From: Daphnia pulex
Taxonomy: Eukaryota > Arthropoda > Branchiopoda > Diplostraca > Daphniidae
Direction: 5' to 3'
Assembly (NCBI RefSeq): GCF_021134715.1
Contig: NC_060019.1
Span: forward strand, 6,324,001 to 6,388,000
DNA: 64,000 nt
In this document: one piece after another, positions 54,159 through 63,881 of the stretch
Layout: the number at the start of each line of letters is the position of its first letter
Position numbering within the stretch: the first letter of the stretch is position 1
Made by a program: the position numbers and the translations under genes
Notes under the pieces: model-generated
What the model saw: only the letters and a program-made list of their open reading frames with translations
What the model was told of the DNA's origin: nothing
Database searches by the model: none

Positions 54159-54897
54159 CTCTTGTTTCCTGGTATTCATAGGTTGCAATATGACAAAGCT
54201 TTTTTTTTTAAATTACAATTAAGTTTCAGAAGTTCGAATAACTGTGTTGTCATCAACGATGACACTGTTATATTGGTTCACCCATTACCACTTCCCTCAT
54301 AATGCGTTTCGCAATGTCGGCTAGGTCACTTCCACCGAGCTTTGAAAAATCATTGACCTTCAGTTTGAGAGAGAAAAAAATATTTTAGCGCAAGCAGAAA
54401 ATGAGAAATAAATAGTGGGACTTAATAATGGTGGGAATATTATATGGTAACTGATGCTGCTGTTTGAATTAAAATAAGAATTACCGAGATTTTATCAACG
54501 GTCCTATATATGTCGTCAATACGCTTCTTGGACGATCCTCTAGATTCTGAGCTATCTGCAAATATTTTCGCTGTAAAAGTCTTGACGGGTTACTGAGGCG
54601 TCATAACAGAGTCAGCTTTGAATATTTTTAGAGGGGGGGGGGCTGACGTCCCGCAATTACGAAAGATCCCTGTTGGAAGGCTGGTGAACGAATGTACAAT
54701 AATTTTCATCTCTGTGATTACGCTATTAAGTTGTTTACTTTTGTTGAACTCGTAGATGGTTTAAATTTAGGGATGACTTTTTTATCACAAATGTGCTGTG
54801 TGGAAAATTCCTTTTTCGCTTGAGAATCAACCTCGCGTATGCTTTTACCTGTAAACACGTATTGTTTATAAAAATGCATGCCCCATAAATACGAGAA
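54159..54897 (-). pseudogene. DUF4806-like gene fragment and linked exons (copy 2)
   Basis: Minus strand: the exon at about 54605-54500 repeats SSESRGSSKKRIDDIYR of copy 1. Another at about 54380-54285 reads KVNDFSKLGGSDLADIAKRIM, which fits the C-terminal part of DUF4806-like domains (L-G-G-x-D...R-I-M). Copy 1 keeps the preceding LPATC part instead, so together the two copies show most of the domain while neither is complete. The upstream exon (54960-54718) contains GKSIREVDSQAKKEF. Product function unknown. Confidence 0.4.
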
Positions 54898-55660
54898 GAC
54901 GCTTGTTTTTCTTTTTTCGGTGGCAACCGGCGAGGCGACGCCACCTCCAAATCCACCCATGATTCTTCAGGAGGAGACTCACAAAGCTGTGAAGCATGCT
55001 GCCGAAACTTTTAGGAATAAGCATCAGAGAGCTTTACTTGGCAGTGCTTCAAACTCTAATTAATTTGACTAAGGTAAGGATTGGTTACACTTTAATAACT
55101 AAAAAATAAAAAAATGTGTTGCATTATTGTTTTTAAAGGTCAATGGTGTACAAGAGAATCAGCTTGTGCACCATTCCAAAATTTAATAACTGAAATAACC
55201 AACCAAGAAAATGTCGATGTCCGTTCTTCTAGGATCACTACTTCCTCAAAAGGATCATTTTACGAAAAATGATGAACATGTGAAATTAAATTTCGTCGAC
55301 AGGTACAAAAAAGGTCTTGAATTCAAATTAGATTTATTGTGACTATATTTTTTCTTCGTATAGATTTTGGTCTGTCCTAACCATTAGACAGAAGGACAAG
55401 AAGAAATTTCTGGTAAAGTTTTGAAAACTCCTAAGTGTTTACGTCTTCGTGTATGAAAGCTGTTATTTATAGAGAAACACGATTTTTTCCGGGGAACCCA
55501 TGAAAAAATGGACCTGCAATCTGCTGGAAATTGTCTAATCAAAACTATTTAGTCAGACCTTATCTTTTGTCGCTGATCTGCCAATTCTTATCTTTTGTGT
55601 CGTGTAGATCTGTTTGTAATATGAATGTGTTGAAGAATTGCTAACTTCTAAAACACAATT
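54898..55660 (+). repeat. Shared block A, first part (copy 2)
   Basis: Counterpart of 29891-30614. The exon ending FRNKHQRALLGSASNSN (stop 55061) is intact, the second frame (from about 55370) is broken by stops. Confidence 0.6.
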
Positions 55661-56600
55661 ACATAGATTTAGTTGTGTTTTACATTACGAAAATCAGTCA
55701 AGTTACCAATATTAAATGTCGCCCTCTTTTCATGTAAAGTAAAGATTTTTACAAATTTCGTAACGGTGAGGCAATAGTTTGGACACGTAAAAATGGTATC
55801 CCTGACCCATTCGACCAGTTCAAAAACCAACACTCTGATTGAAACTTTCTACATTACAATTGTATTTTAGAAATTGTAATGTAGCACAACACATTTTTAA
55901 GTAACAGTAATACTTTGGCAATGCAGTCGTCACAGCAAACGAGTCCATCTTCTTCTCATATTTTTGTCCTCTCTCCAAGATAATGAGGCAGCATTGAATT
56001 GCGACAAAAAGTAATTACTATGATTACTTTGAAACAATAATTACATTACGACGAGGATATGATTACTATGTTTGTTCACACCAATTCAAAATGCGTCATC
56101 TGTGAATAAACAACCGGAAACGTTACTCACAACAAAGCAAATTTACAAAATGTTTCAATTTTTAACATAAGGGATTTAAATTTAAAAAAACAATACCTTG
56201 CATAGACCCACCATTCGATTTGGCTGAGTAGAATTTCTCTCGCTATCGGGTAGACCAGCATGATATGGTGCCGGGGAGAAACCAAATTTGGAGAAGGATT
56301 ATAGCTTCAATTGCTTCTTCATCTTTTCCAAATTTCTTCTGATCAATTGGGAAAATAGATACGCTGACCAATGAAATGTAACGATCAAGGGTGCTGTTCA
56401 ACACTTCGTATTCCTGTTATTGCAATACGCGAAAATCATGGCAATAACTTTAAAAAACAAAAAAAGCAATTGTCACTTTTGCTGATGAACAATCACTCGC
56501 TTCCAAAGTTTCCAACCATGAATATATTGACTCATACAGATTAACAGAGCAATGAACAGCACTAAGAGTATAAAAAACAATTGTTTGAGCCATCATCTTA
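55660..56600 (-). pseudogene. RecQ-like helicase fragment (copy 2)
   Basis: Counterpart of 31428-32503. About 190 bp are missing around 56040, which removes motif VI (the GRAGRDG segment of copy 1), so this copy is more decayed. The motif V exon is still recognisable near 56060-56105. Confidence 0.6.
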
Positions 56601-56799
56601 TTTCAATTAGACACCACAAATGAAAATAACCCTAAAATAACATTTACTGATAGGTGTACTTGTGATGAAACATTAGAATCGGTATAATTATTCATTTCTT
56701 GCACTTCTTTTAATACATGTAAAAAATATTTGATGAAAAGTAAATACGAAAAGAAAAAATCGAAAAATAAAATTGTTTTCCAAGATTACTCCTATCCCC

Positions 56800-57480
56800 C
56801 AATATCCTTCTTCCCATACTTATGCGATTCGCTATTCACCATCGTAACAGACCACATCACTCTTGAATACCTCGTTAGTAAACATGAATCGACAAGCCGC
56901 CTAACAAGATGGGCTATCTACTTTCAACAGTTCGACATGGAGATCAAATACTGGCACAGAAAACTGAATCTAATGCTGATGCGTTTAACCGCATACCGGT
57001 ATACCTGATTGTGTCTAATAATCGCAATTGACGAATGGATAATCGCTCAACACAAAGAAAGTTTCTGCCAAATATTAATGGTAGAACAAAATAAGCCAAA
57101 GAAATTCGACCAGGAAGACAAATTTCAAATCCTACCCAAAAGCCTTCTGGCCTCTCCAGGAGGAAGGATAGTAGTACTTGCGAAACTATGCAAGGTAATC
57201 CTGGTAACTTTTCACAGCCATGAATTAGCAGCTCATCAAGGTATTGAAAAGACTGTAGAAAACATGCGTGGTAAACATGCGTAATTTTGGCCAAAATTAG
57301 CAAAAGATGTTCGGATTCAAATAATAAATTGCCTGATATGTGCTAAAAGGAAAGTTTCCGGGACCTGAAAAACTCCTCTCCAACCATTCCTCATTGCAGA
57401 ATACAACTGGCAATGAATGGCGCGAGATACTCAGGGCCCCGTATGTTTCAGCAGTCAAAAGGGTAATACCCATATCTATT
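56800..57480 (+). pseudogene. Ty3/gypsy-type RNase H and integrase zinc-finger remnant (copy 2)
   Basis: VTDHITLEYLVSK, SSRLTRWAIYFQQFD and KYWHRKLN (56840-56970), then HSHELAAHQGIEKTV (57215-57260) and INCLICAKRK (about 57325). Here the RNase H T-D-H motif is kept, better than in copy 1 (TYH). A stop at 57006 and an added TAA after NMRGKHA break the frame. Confidence 0.65.
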
Positions 57481-58463
57481 GGTCATAAAACGTAATCTTA
57501 ACGCAATACGTAACTCGCTAATCGATCGCATTCCCACTGAAAAGCACAACAGCCCAATCATGGGAAAATTTACCAACATGTGTTGAACAAATAAGGTATT
57601 CCTTCTGAAATCCTAACTGACGAAGGTTCCAACTTCATGTCAAACGCAAACAACTCGGAATCAAACAACTCCGTACAACAATTTTTTTCATCCACAATGG
57701 CAGGGTCGAACAGTGAACATCAAACCATCATTGATATGGTTACTTTACCCCAGAGAACAAAGCGTGAAGAGAATTCTTTCAGCATTGGACCAGAAGCAAA
57801 CCAAAATCTTCTGGATTTCACAACATTGATTAATCGCCTGTAAGTTCAACGTAAAGAAGTAACATTTCTTCTTGAAGCTCGCGTATTCGTGGAATCAACC
57901 GTCAAAAATTTAACTGTGGTTACAGCGAATCACACAAAGCAAAAGAAACTCTGGTAAGGCACTCTATAAAACCCGTTTCAGTAAAGAAAATTTGCATTTT
58001 ATTATATGAAAATAGATACTAAAAACGCCGTTGTAGACGACTCTGCAATTTCTGATTCCCTTTGCAACCTTCATATAGTGAACTAGCAAGTTGCCTCAAA
58101 GAAACTGATTTGGAGGTTTAACCATAAAGCCTTACAGTTCATATCATATCGCATCAGGAGCATGCATTCAATGGATGTTGTGGTGCGAATCGAGCGTTCA
58201 CACTGCTGGTAACCCGTTACCATTTATTGTTTTAATTACATTAAATTAAACGTTAATCATATTTTCAGTCAGATGGGATACTGTCAGATGACGTGGGTTT
58301 GGGGAAAATGCGGTCAATGATAGCATTGATCGTACGTTAAAAATAAATGTCGAGTTGAATCAATTTTCTGGTGTAATAGCTTTAATTTTCTGTCCTAAAA
58401 TTTTCGTAGCGAAAGCGAGTCATCCGCTATACGATTTTCTTTAAACATGGTTTAGCATGAATT
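57481..58463 (+). pseudogene. Unknown spliced gene fragment (copy 2)
   Basis: The frame at 57637-57843 (MSNANNSESNNSVQQFF, then IIDMVTLPQR and SIGPEANQNLLDF) is open here but broken in copy 1. The later exon (DTKNAVVDDSAI) near 58015 has gained a frame change. No family recognised. Confidence 0.35.
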
Positions 58464-58557
58464 GATTGATCATTTTTTTTCGAATATGTATTTTTATGAG
58501 TCAGGTGCCTTATTATGTTGTATTGATTTTGAATATGTATTTTCCCAAGCGATTGTA

Positions 58558-58629
58558 TCCCATATTGTCTAGTGGTTCGGATACCTGGCTCTCACCCAGG
58601 AGGCCCGGGTTCAATTCCCGGTATGGGAA
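58558..58629 (+). tRNA. tRNA-Glu(CTC), unit 1
   Basis: Cloverleaf with acceptor TCCCATA/TATGGGA, D arm TCTAGTGGTTCGGATA, anticodon stem CTGG with loop CTCTCAC (anticodon CTC), T loop TTCAATT. All elements intact; no intron. Best-formed Glu copy in the array. Confidence 0.9.
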
Positions 58630-59024
58630 AAGAGGAATGTACAATTTTGCAAGTTTTGGCCATTTTTGTCAAATACATCTGGCAAACAGTTTCTGCGTTT
58701 CCAGAACTATTTCAATCGGCTTGACTTACATACATACGAGCCAAAATCTTTCTAGTACATTGGATATACTAAGTACATCAGCATGTTTCCATCGAGACTC
58801 CTTCAGAAAATGGTTTCTTTGCAAGAAATATCGCCAAGGAACAAGATTCCTTCGGTAATATCCTTCGGTAATTTTTTTAAACGTTAAAGAGACAGAAAAT
58901 AAAGGTTATGGTAGATTAATACATACTATGACGTTTGAAAAATTCTGTTTCCCTTTATTCTCTTTCATAATTGATTCTTTATCTTTATAACTAATTGACT
59001 AATAATCTGTTAATATTATGAGTG

Positions 59025-59073
59025 GTGCGACTTAGGTGTGGCGGAGGCTTCGCCCCGCCACCCCACGTCGCAC
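59025..59073. other. GC-rich hairpin in AT-rich DNA
   Basis: GTGCGAC (59025-59031) pairs with GTCGCAC (59067-59073), and GTGGCGG (59038-59044) with CCGCCAC (59055-59061), around a GGCTTCGCC centre. Confidence 0.7.
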
Positions 59074-59366
59074 TTCATGTTTAGATTAAGTTTTAGCAAC
59101 ATTTATTACTATAGTAACATGGAATTGGAAAAATTATTAGTTACATATAAACTATAAAGAAATGGATGTGGTGTTATAGCAGTTAGATTAAACCACCGCT
59201 GAAAAAATCTTAATTCAGGCATATAACCTAAGTGATTTATGATCGGTTCCGAAATCGATACCGATGGTAGCGTCGCTAGCGATATTACCATAGCTTTACT
59301 TCGTCTTTCGTTACATTGTTTGGTGTACACACCAACCGGACCACGCTTTCCCTTAGACATTATGTC

Positions 59367-59440
59367 TATGTTAGTCTAATGGTTAGCAACCCGAGCCGCT
59401 ACTCGTATGGTTCGGGGTTAGAATCTCGATCAAGTCATTT
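59367..59440 (+). repeat. tRNA-like head, probable SINE or tRNA relic
   Basis: TTAGTCTAATGGTTAGCA matches an A-box/D-arm and GGTTAGAATCTCG resembles a B-box at the right distance (about 35 nt). The acceptor stem does not pair, so this is not a working tRNA. A tRNA-derived SINE head fits best. Confidence 0.45.
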
Positions 59441-60217
59441 AGGAAATTCAAATTTGTAACTTTTGAAAAATTACACTTATAAAACTTTCGGAGGTAAATG
59501 GAAGTGGAAGATCGGTGGTAACTCTTCACGACCGCCAAAAGATCTTGATGACCGTAGAGAGGACAAGGGAAGAAGAGAGAGATGACCCAGAGCTTCAAAA
59601 TGAGTATGATCAAAAATTTTTAAAATGTTCCTCAACTTCTTGGTTGATGACTAACTGTTAAAAAAAAAGGGGAATAGAAATTTTACTTGATCAAAAAATT
59701 TATTAAAATCAAGATCATCATTTATTAAAAACAGTAAACAAAAAGAGGAAATAATAAGAACAATAAAGACGAAATCGAACAAGAACAATAAAAATAAAAT
59801 CAAATATCATCAAAATATCAATATCATATCATGAAAACTTGTCTTGCTAAGGAAGATTCAAACTTTTTTTCTTTTTGTTTACACTGCTGAGCACTCACTG
59901 CACTGACAGTTGGAAGGTTAAGCAAACAAAGCGAATTCACTAACTAGGATTCGGCAACCAGCTAGGTAACAAATACGCAAATTAAATTTTTAAAACAGTA
60001 ATTAAAACAAATGAAAAAATCGTTCCGCAATGTATCAAATTTTGACAGAATTATGTACAAAATTTGGTGACGATTGGTCATTCAGGGAAGAAACGTATAA
60101 AGGAACACTAAATGGACATTAAACCTTCTGAATTTCACTACTAGCTACTACTACCCTACCCCCTATACCCCACACCCTATATTGTTAAGGACCTTCGTAT
60201 ATAAATATACATCAGGG

Positions 60218-60336
60218 ATAAGAAATTACATCTATGTCAATTATTCATGTGTGAACGAAAAGAAATGAACAACTATATTTTACCTAAAGAGTAACATTTG
60301 TGTAGATTAGCTAAGAAATAGCTATAATAGCTAGAC
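60218..60336. other. Spacer resumed from the tRNA unit
   Basis: Sequence equals 61350-61494 of the next unit with small deletions. Confidence 0.6.
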
Positions 60337-60408
60337 TGCGATGGCCGTGAATTGAACTCGGGTCAATTGCTTGGAAGTCAACTATGCTAACCACTATACT
60401 ACAATGGC
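60337..60408 (-). pseudogene. tRNA-Gly(TCC)-like, degenerate, unit 1
   Basis: Compared with the copy at 61495 the acceptor strand reads GCCATTG against CCATCGC and pairs badly. The T loop and T stem also carry changes (TTCAATTCACGG). The anticodon loop still has TCC. Probably a pseudo-tRNA. Confidence 0.7.
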
Positions 60409-60593
60409 TTGACGATACATAGCGTCATCATTTTCGTATTGTCACATCTTTTTAAATTACAGAAAATCGACCAGTATTACCACTTGATGACCTTGTTTCG
60501 TGGTACATTAAGCATTCTCTATCACTATATCAAAGCAATCTCTCTAATTATGTTGCAACGCGATGATCATGTGTATTCAGATAACGATATGTT

Positions 60594-60712
60594 TGTCAGG
60601 AGTGGGATTTGAACCCACGCCTTCATTGAAGACCAGAATACTGCAACTTCTCTTATTGAAGCAAGGATTCCGTCCTTGAGTCTGGCGCCTTAGACCACTC
60701 GGCCATCCTGAC
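60594..60712 (-). tRNA. tRNA-Leu(CAA) with 36-nt intron, unit 1
   Basis: Exon 1 is 38 nt (60712-60675) and ends CTCAAG. The intron of 36 nt follows, then exon 2 starting TTCTGG. Acceptor GTCAGGA/TCCTGAC, long variable arm GTCTTCAATGAAGGC, T loop TTCAAAT. Introns in tRNA-Leu(CAA) one base after the anticodon are normal in animals. Well formed. Confidence 0.9.
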
Positions 60713-60870
60713 CACATCAGATCTACCTAAATTCCTTTGCCCTACAAATGTGGCATTAAAATTCTTCTAACTCATTCAAGAGTTCCTTGCCCTAGGCGAA
60801 TTATACCAGGACAACAATTGTATTACGTTTTATTGCGTTTGAATATGTATTTTTTTCGAATATGTATTTT

Positions 60871-60908
60871 CTTGAGTCAGGTGCCTTAGACCGCTCGGCC
60901 ATCCTGAC
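60871..60908 (-). pseudogene. Orphan 5' half of tRNA-Leu, unit 1
   Basis: 38 nt equal to exon 1 of tRNA-Leu(CAA) with a few changes (GAGCGGTC, CACCTGA), ending at CAAG, exactly the exon 1/intron boundary. The ~140 bp 5' of it also match the 5' flank of the complete tRNA-Leu. No 3' exon follows within the unit. Confidence 0.85.
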
Positions 60909-61063
60909 CTCATCAGATCTACCTAAATTCCTTTGCATTACAGATGTGGGATTAAAACTCTTCTAACTCATTCAAGAGTTCCTTGTCCTAGGCTGTTTAT
61001 ACCAGGACAACAATTGTATTATGTTGTATTGATTTGGAATATGTATTTTCCCAAGCGATTTCA

Positions 61064-61135
61064 TTCCATATTGTCTAGTGGTTAGGTTACCTGGCTCTCA
61101 CCCAGGTGGTCCGCGTTCAATTCCCGGTATGGGAA
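61064..61135 (+). tRNA. tRNA-Glu(CTC), unit 2, somewhat degenerate
   Basis: Acceptor TTCCATA/TATGGGA has one T-G pair; T stem CCGCG/CCCGG has one mismatch; D arm GGTTAGGTTA differs from GGTTAGGATA. Anticodon loop CTCTCAC is intact. May be weak or inactive. Confidence 0.75.
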
Positions 61136-61494
61136 AAGAAGAACTGGACAATTTTGCAAGTTTTGGCCATTTTTGTCAAATACATCTGTCAAACAGTTTC
61201 TGCGTTTCCAGAACTATTGCAATCGGCTTGACTTACATACATACGATTCAAAATCTTTCTAGTACATTGGATATACTAAGTACATCAGCATGTTTCCATC
61301 GAGACCCCTTCAGAAAATGGTTTCTTTGCAAGAAATATCGCCAAGGAATAAGAAATTACATCTATGTCAATTATTCATATGTGAACGAAAAAGAGATGAA
61401 CAACTATATTTTACCTAAAGAGTAACATTTGTGCAAATTGACTTCAATTCCGTAGGTTGACTAGTCTGCTAAGAATTAGCAATAATAGCTAAAC

Positions 61495-61566
61495 TGCGAT
61501 GGCCGAGAATCGAACTCGGGTCAATTGCTTGGAAGGCAACTATGCTAACCACTATACCACCATCGC
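61495..61566 (-). tRNA. tRNA-Gly(TCC), unit 2
   Basis: Acceptor GCGATGG/CCATCGC, D arm TATAGTGGTTAGCATA, anticodon loop CTTCCAA (TCC), T loop TTCGATT with perfect stem CCGAG/CTCGG. No intron. Intact. Confidence 0.9.
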
Positions 61567-61751
61567 TTGACGTAAGTTAGCGTCATCCTTTCCGTATTGT
61601 CACATCTTTTTAAATTACAGAAAATCGACCAGTATTACCACTTGATGACCTTGTATCGTGGTACATTAAGCATTCTCTATCACTATATCAAAGCAATCTC
61701 TCTAATTATGTTGCAACGCGATGATCACATGTATTCAGATAACGATATGTT

Positions 61752-61870
61752 TGTCAGGAGTGGGATATGAACCCACGCCTTCATTGAAGACCAGTATACT
61801 GCAACTTCTCTTATTGAAGCAAGGATTCCGTCCTTGAGTCTGGCGCCTTAGACCGCTCGGCCATCCTGAC
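61752..61870 (-). tRNA. tRNA-Leu(CAA) with intron, unit 2, T-loop change
   Basis: Same structure as unit 1, but the T loop reads TTCATAT instead of TTCAAAT, removing the near-invariant A58. The 3' side of the anticodon stem reads ACTGG instead of TCTGG, giving one mismatch. Likely impaired. Confidence 0.8.
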
Positions 61871-62028
61871 CACATCAGATCTACCTAAATTCCCTTGCTA
61901 TACAGATGTGGCATTAAAATTCTTCTAACTCATTCAAGAGTTCCTTGCCCTAGGCGATTTATACCAGGACAACAATTGTATTACGTTCTATTGCCTTTGA
62001 ATATGTATTTTTTTCGAATATGTATTTT

Positions 62029-62066
62029 CTTGAGTCAGGTGCCTTAGACCGCTCGGCCATCCTGAC
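62029..62066 (-). pseudogene. Orphan 5' half of tRNA-Leu, unit 2
   Basis: Identical layout to 60871-60908, ending at the exon 1/intron boundary. Confidence 0.85.
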
Positions 62067-62220
62067 CTCATCAGATCTACCTAAATTCCTTTGCATTACA
62101 GATGTGGGATTAAAACTCTTCTAACTCATTCAAGAGTTCCTTGTCCTAGGATGTTTATACCAGGAAACAATTGTATTATGTTGTATTGATTTGGAATATG
62201 TATTTTCCCAAAGGATTTCA

Positions 62221-62292
62221 TCTCATATTGTCTAGTGGTTAGGATACCTGGCTCTCACCCAGGAGGCCCGGGTTCATTTCCCGGTATGGGAA
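62221..62292 (+). tRNA. tRNA-Glu(CTC), unit 3, T-loop change
   Basis: Acceptor TCTCATA/TATGGGA has one T-G pair. T loop TTCATTT replaces TTCAATT, so A58 is T. Anticodon CTC and other arms intact. Function doubtful because A58 is nearly invariant and part of the B box. Confidence 0.75.
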
Positions 62293-62651
62293 AAGAGGAA
62301 CCGTACAATTTTGCAAGTTTTGGCCATTTTTGTCAAATACATCTGGCAAACAGTTTCTGCGATTCCAGAACTATTGCAATCGGCTTGACTTACATACATA
62401 CGAGCCAAAATCTTTCTAGTACATTAGATATACTAAGTACATCAGCATGTTTCCATCGAGACCCCTTCAGAAAATGGTTTCTTTGCAAGAAATATCGCCA
62501 AGGAATAAGAAATTACATCTATGTCAATTATTCATATGTGAACGAAAAAGAGATGAACAACTATATTTTACCAAAAGAGTAACATTTGTGTAAATTGACT
62601 TCAATTCCGTAGGTTGACTAGTCTGCTAAGAATTAGCAATAATAGCTAAAC

Positions 62652-62723
62652 TGCGATGGCCGAGAATCGAACTCGAGTCAATTGCTTGGAAGGCAACTAT
62701 CCTAACCACTATACCACCATCGC
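62652..62723 (-). tRNA. tRNA-Gly(TCC), unit 3
   Basis: As unit 2 but with a change in the D-arm region (GTTAGGATAG versus GTTAGCATAG) and the T stem side GACTCGAG in place of GACCCGAG. Anticodon TCC and acceptor pairing intact. Confidence 0.8.
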
Positions 62724-62908
62724 TTGACGTAAGTTAGCGTCATCCTTTCCGTATTGTCACATCTTTTTAAATTACAGAAAATCGACCAGTATTACCACTT
62801 GATGACCTTGTATCGTGGTACATTAAGCATTCTCTATCACTATATCAAAGCAATCTCTCTAATTATGTTGCAACGCGATGATCATGTGTATTCAGATAAC
62901 GATATGTT

Positions 62909-63027
62909 TGTCAGGAGTGGGATTTGAACCCACGCCTTCATTGAAGACCAGAATACTGCAACTTCTCTTATTGAAGCAAGGATTCCGTCCTTGAGTCTGG
63001 CGCCTTAGACCGCTCGGCCATCCTGAC
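62909..63027 (-). tRNA. tRNA-Leu(CAA) with intron, unit 3
   Basis: Well-formed copy with T loop TTCAAAT, anticodon stem CCAGA/TCTGG, and the 36-nt intron unchanged from unit 1. Confidence 0.9.
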
Positions 63028-63185
63028 CACATCAGATCTACCTAAATTCCTTTGCCCTACAAATGTGGCATTAAAATTCTTCTAACTCATTCAAGAGTTC
63101 CTTGCCCTAGGCGAATTATACCAGGACAACAATTGTATTACGTTTTATTGCGTTTGAATATGTATTTTTTTCGAATATGTATTTT

Positions 63186-63223
63186 CTTGAGTCAGGTGCC
63201 TTAGACCGCTCGGCCATCCTGAC
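63186..63223 (-). pseudogene. Orphan 5' half of tRNA-Leu, unit 3
   Basis: Third copy of the 38-nt half, with the same flanks. Confidence 0.85.
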
Positions 63224-63378
63224 CTCATCAGATCTACCTAAAATCCTTTGCATTACAGATGTGGGATTAAAACTCTTCTAACTCATTCAAGAGTTCCTTG
63301 TCCTAGGCTGTTTATACCAGGACAACAATTGTATTATGTTGTATTGATTTGGAATATGTATTTTCCCAAAGGATTTCA

Positions 63379-63450
63379 TCTCATATTGTCTAGTGGTTAG
63401 GATACCTGGCTCTCACCCAGGAGGCCCGGGTTCATTTCCCGGTATGGGAA
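63379..63450 (+). tRNA. tRNA-Glu(CTC), unit 4, T-loop change
   Basis: Identical to unit 3, including TCTCATA and the TTCATTT loop lacking A58. Confidence 0.75.
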
Positions 63451-63809
63451 AAGAGGAACCGTACAATTTTGCAAGTTTTGGCCATTTTTGTCAAATACAT
63501 CTGGCAAACAGTTTCTGCGATTCCAGAACTATTGCAATCGGCTTGACTTACATACATACGAGCCAAAATCTTTCTAGTACATTGGATATACTAAGTACAT
63601 CAGCATGTTTCCATCGAGACCCCTTCAGAAAATGGTTTCTTTGCAAGAAATATCGCCAAGGAATAAGAAATTACATCTATGTCAATTATTCATATGTGAA
63701 CGAAAAAGAGATGAACAACTATATTTTACCTAAAGAGTAACATTTGTGTAAATTGACTTCAATTCCGTAGGTTGACTAGTCTGCTAAGAATTAGCAATAA
63801 TACCTAAAC

Positions 63810-63881
63810 TGCGATGGCCGAGAATCGAACTCGGGTCAATTGCTTGGAAGGCAACTATGCTAACCACTATACCACCATCGC
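63810..63881 (-). tRNA. tRNA-Gly(TCC), unit 4
   Basis: Identical to the intact unit 2 copy within the gene. The tRNA-Leu of this unit lies beyond the window. Confidence 0.9.

Larger units (their letters stand above)
50488..58463 (+). repeat. Compact copy 2 of the duplicated block
   Basis: Same order and orientation as the pieces of 1-34394. Its own insertion is the Tc1-like element at 52531-54156. Deletions relative to copy 1 include the 710-bp segment (30615-31325) and about 190 bp carrying RecQ motif VI (31735-31945). It ends at 58463 against the tRNA array. Confidence 0.8.
58842..60217. other. 1.38-kb insertion in the first tRNA unit
   Basis: Compared with units 2-4 the sequence leaves the unit after ccaagga and returns at ataagaaattac. 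The insert contains a strong hairpin (59025-59073) and a tRNA-like stretch at about 59367-59440. No coding region is supported; frames at 59109-59613 on the minus strand have no motif. Confidence 0.75.

Noticed and set aside
61078..63740. 115-residue protein family in each tRNA unit (61078, 62235, 63393)
   Set aside because: The frame starts inside tRNA-Glu and is repeated only because the DNA unit is repeated. In the first unit the frame differs and continues into unrelated sequence. No domain or codon-level constraint is visible.
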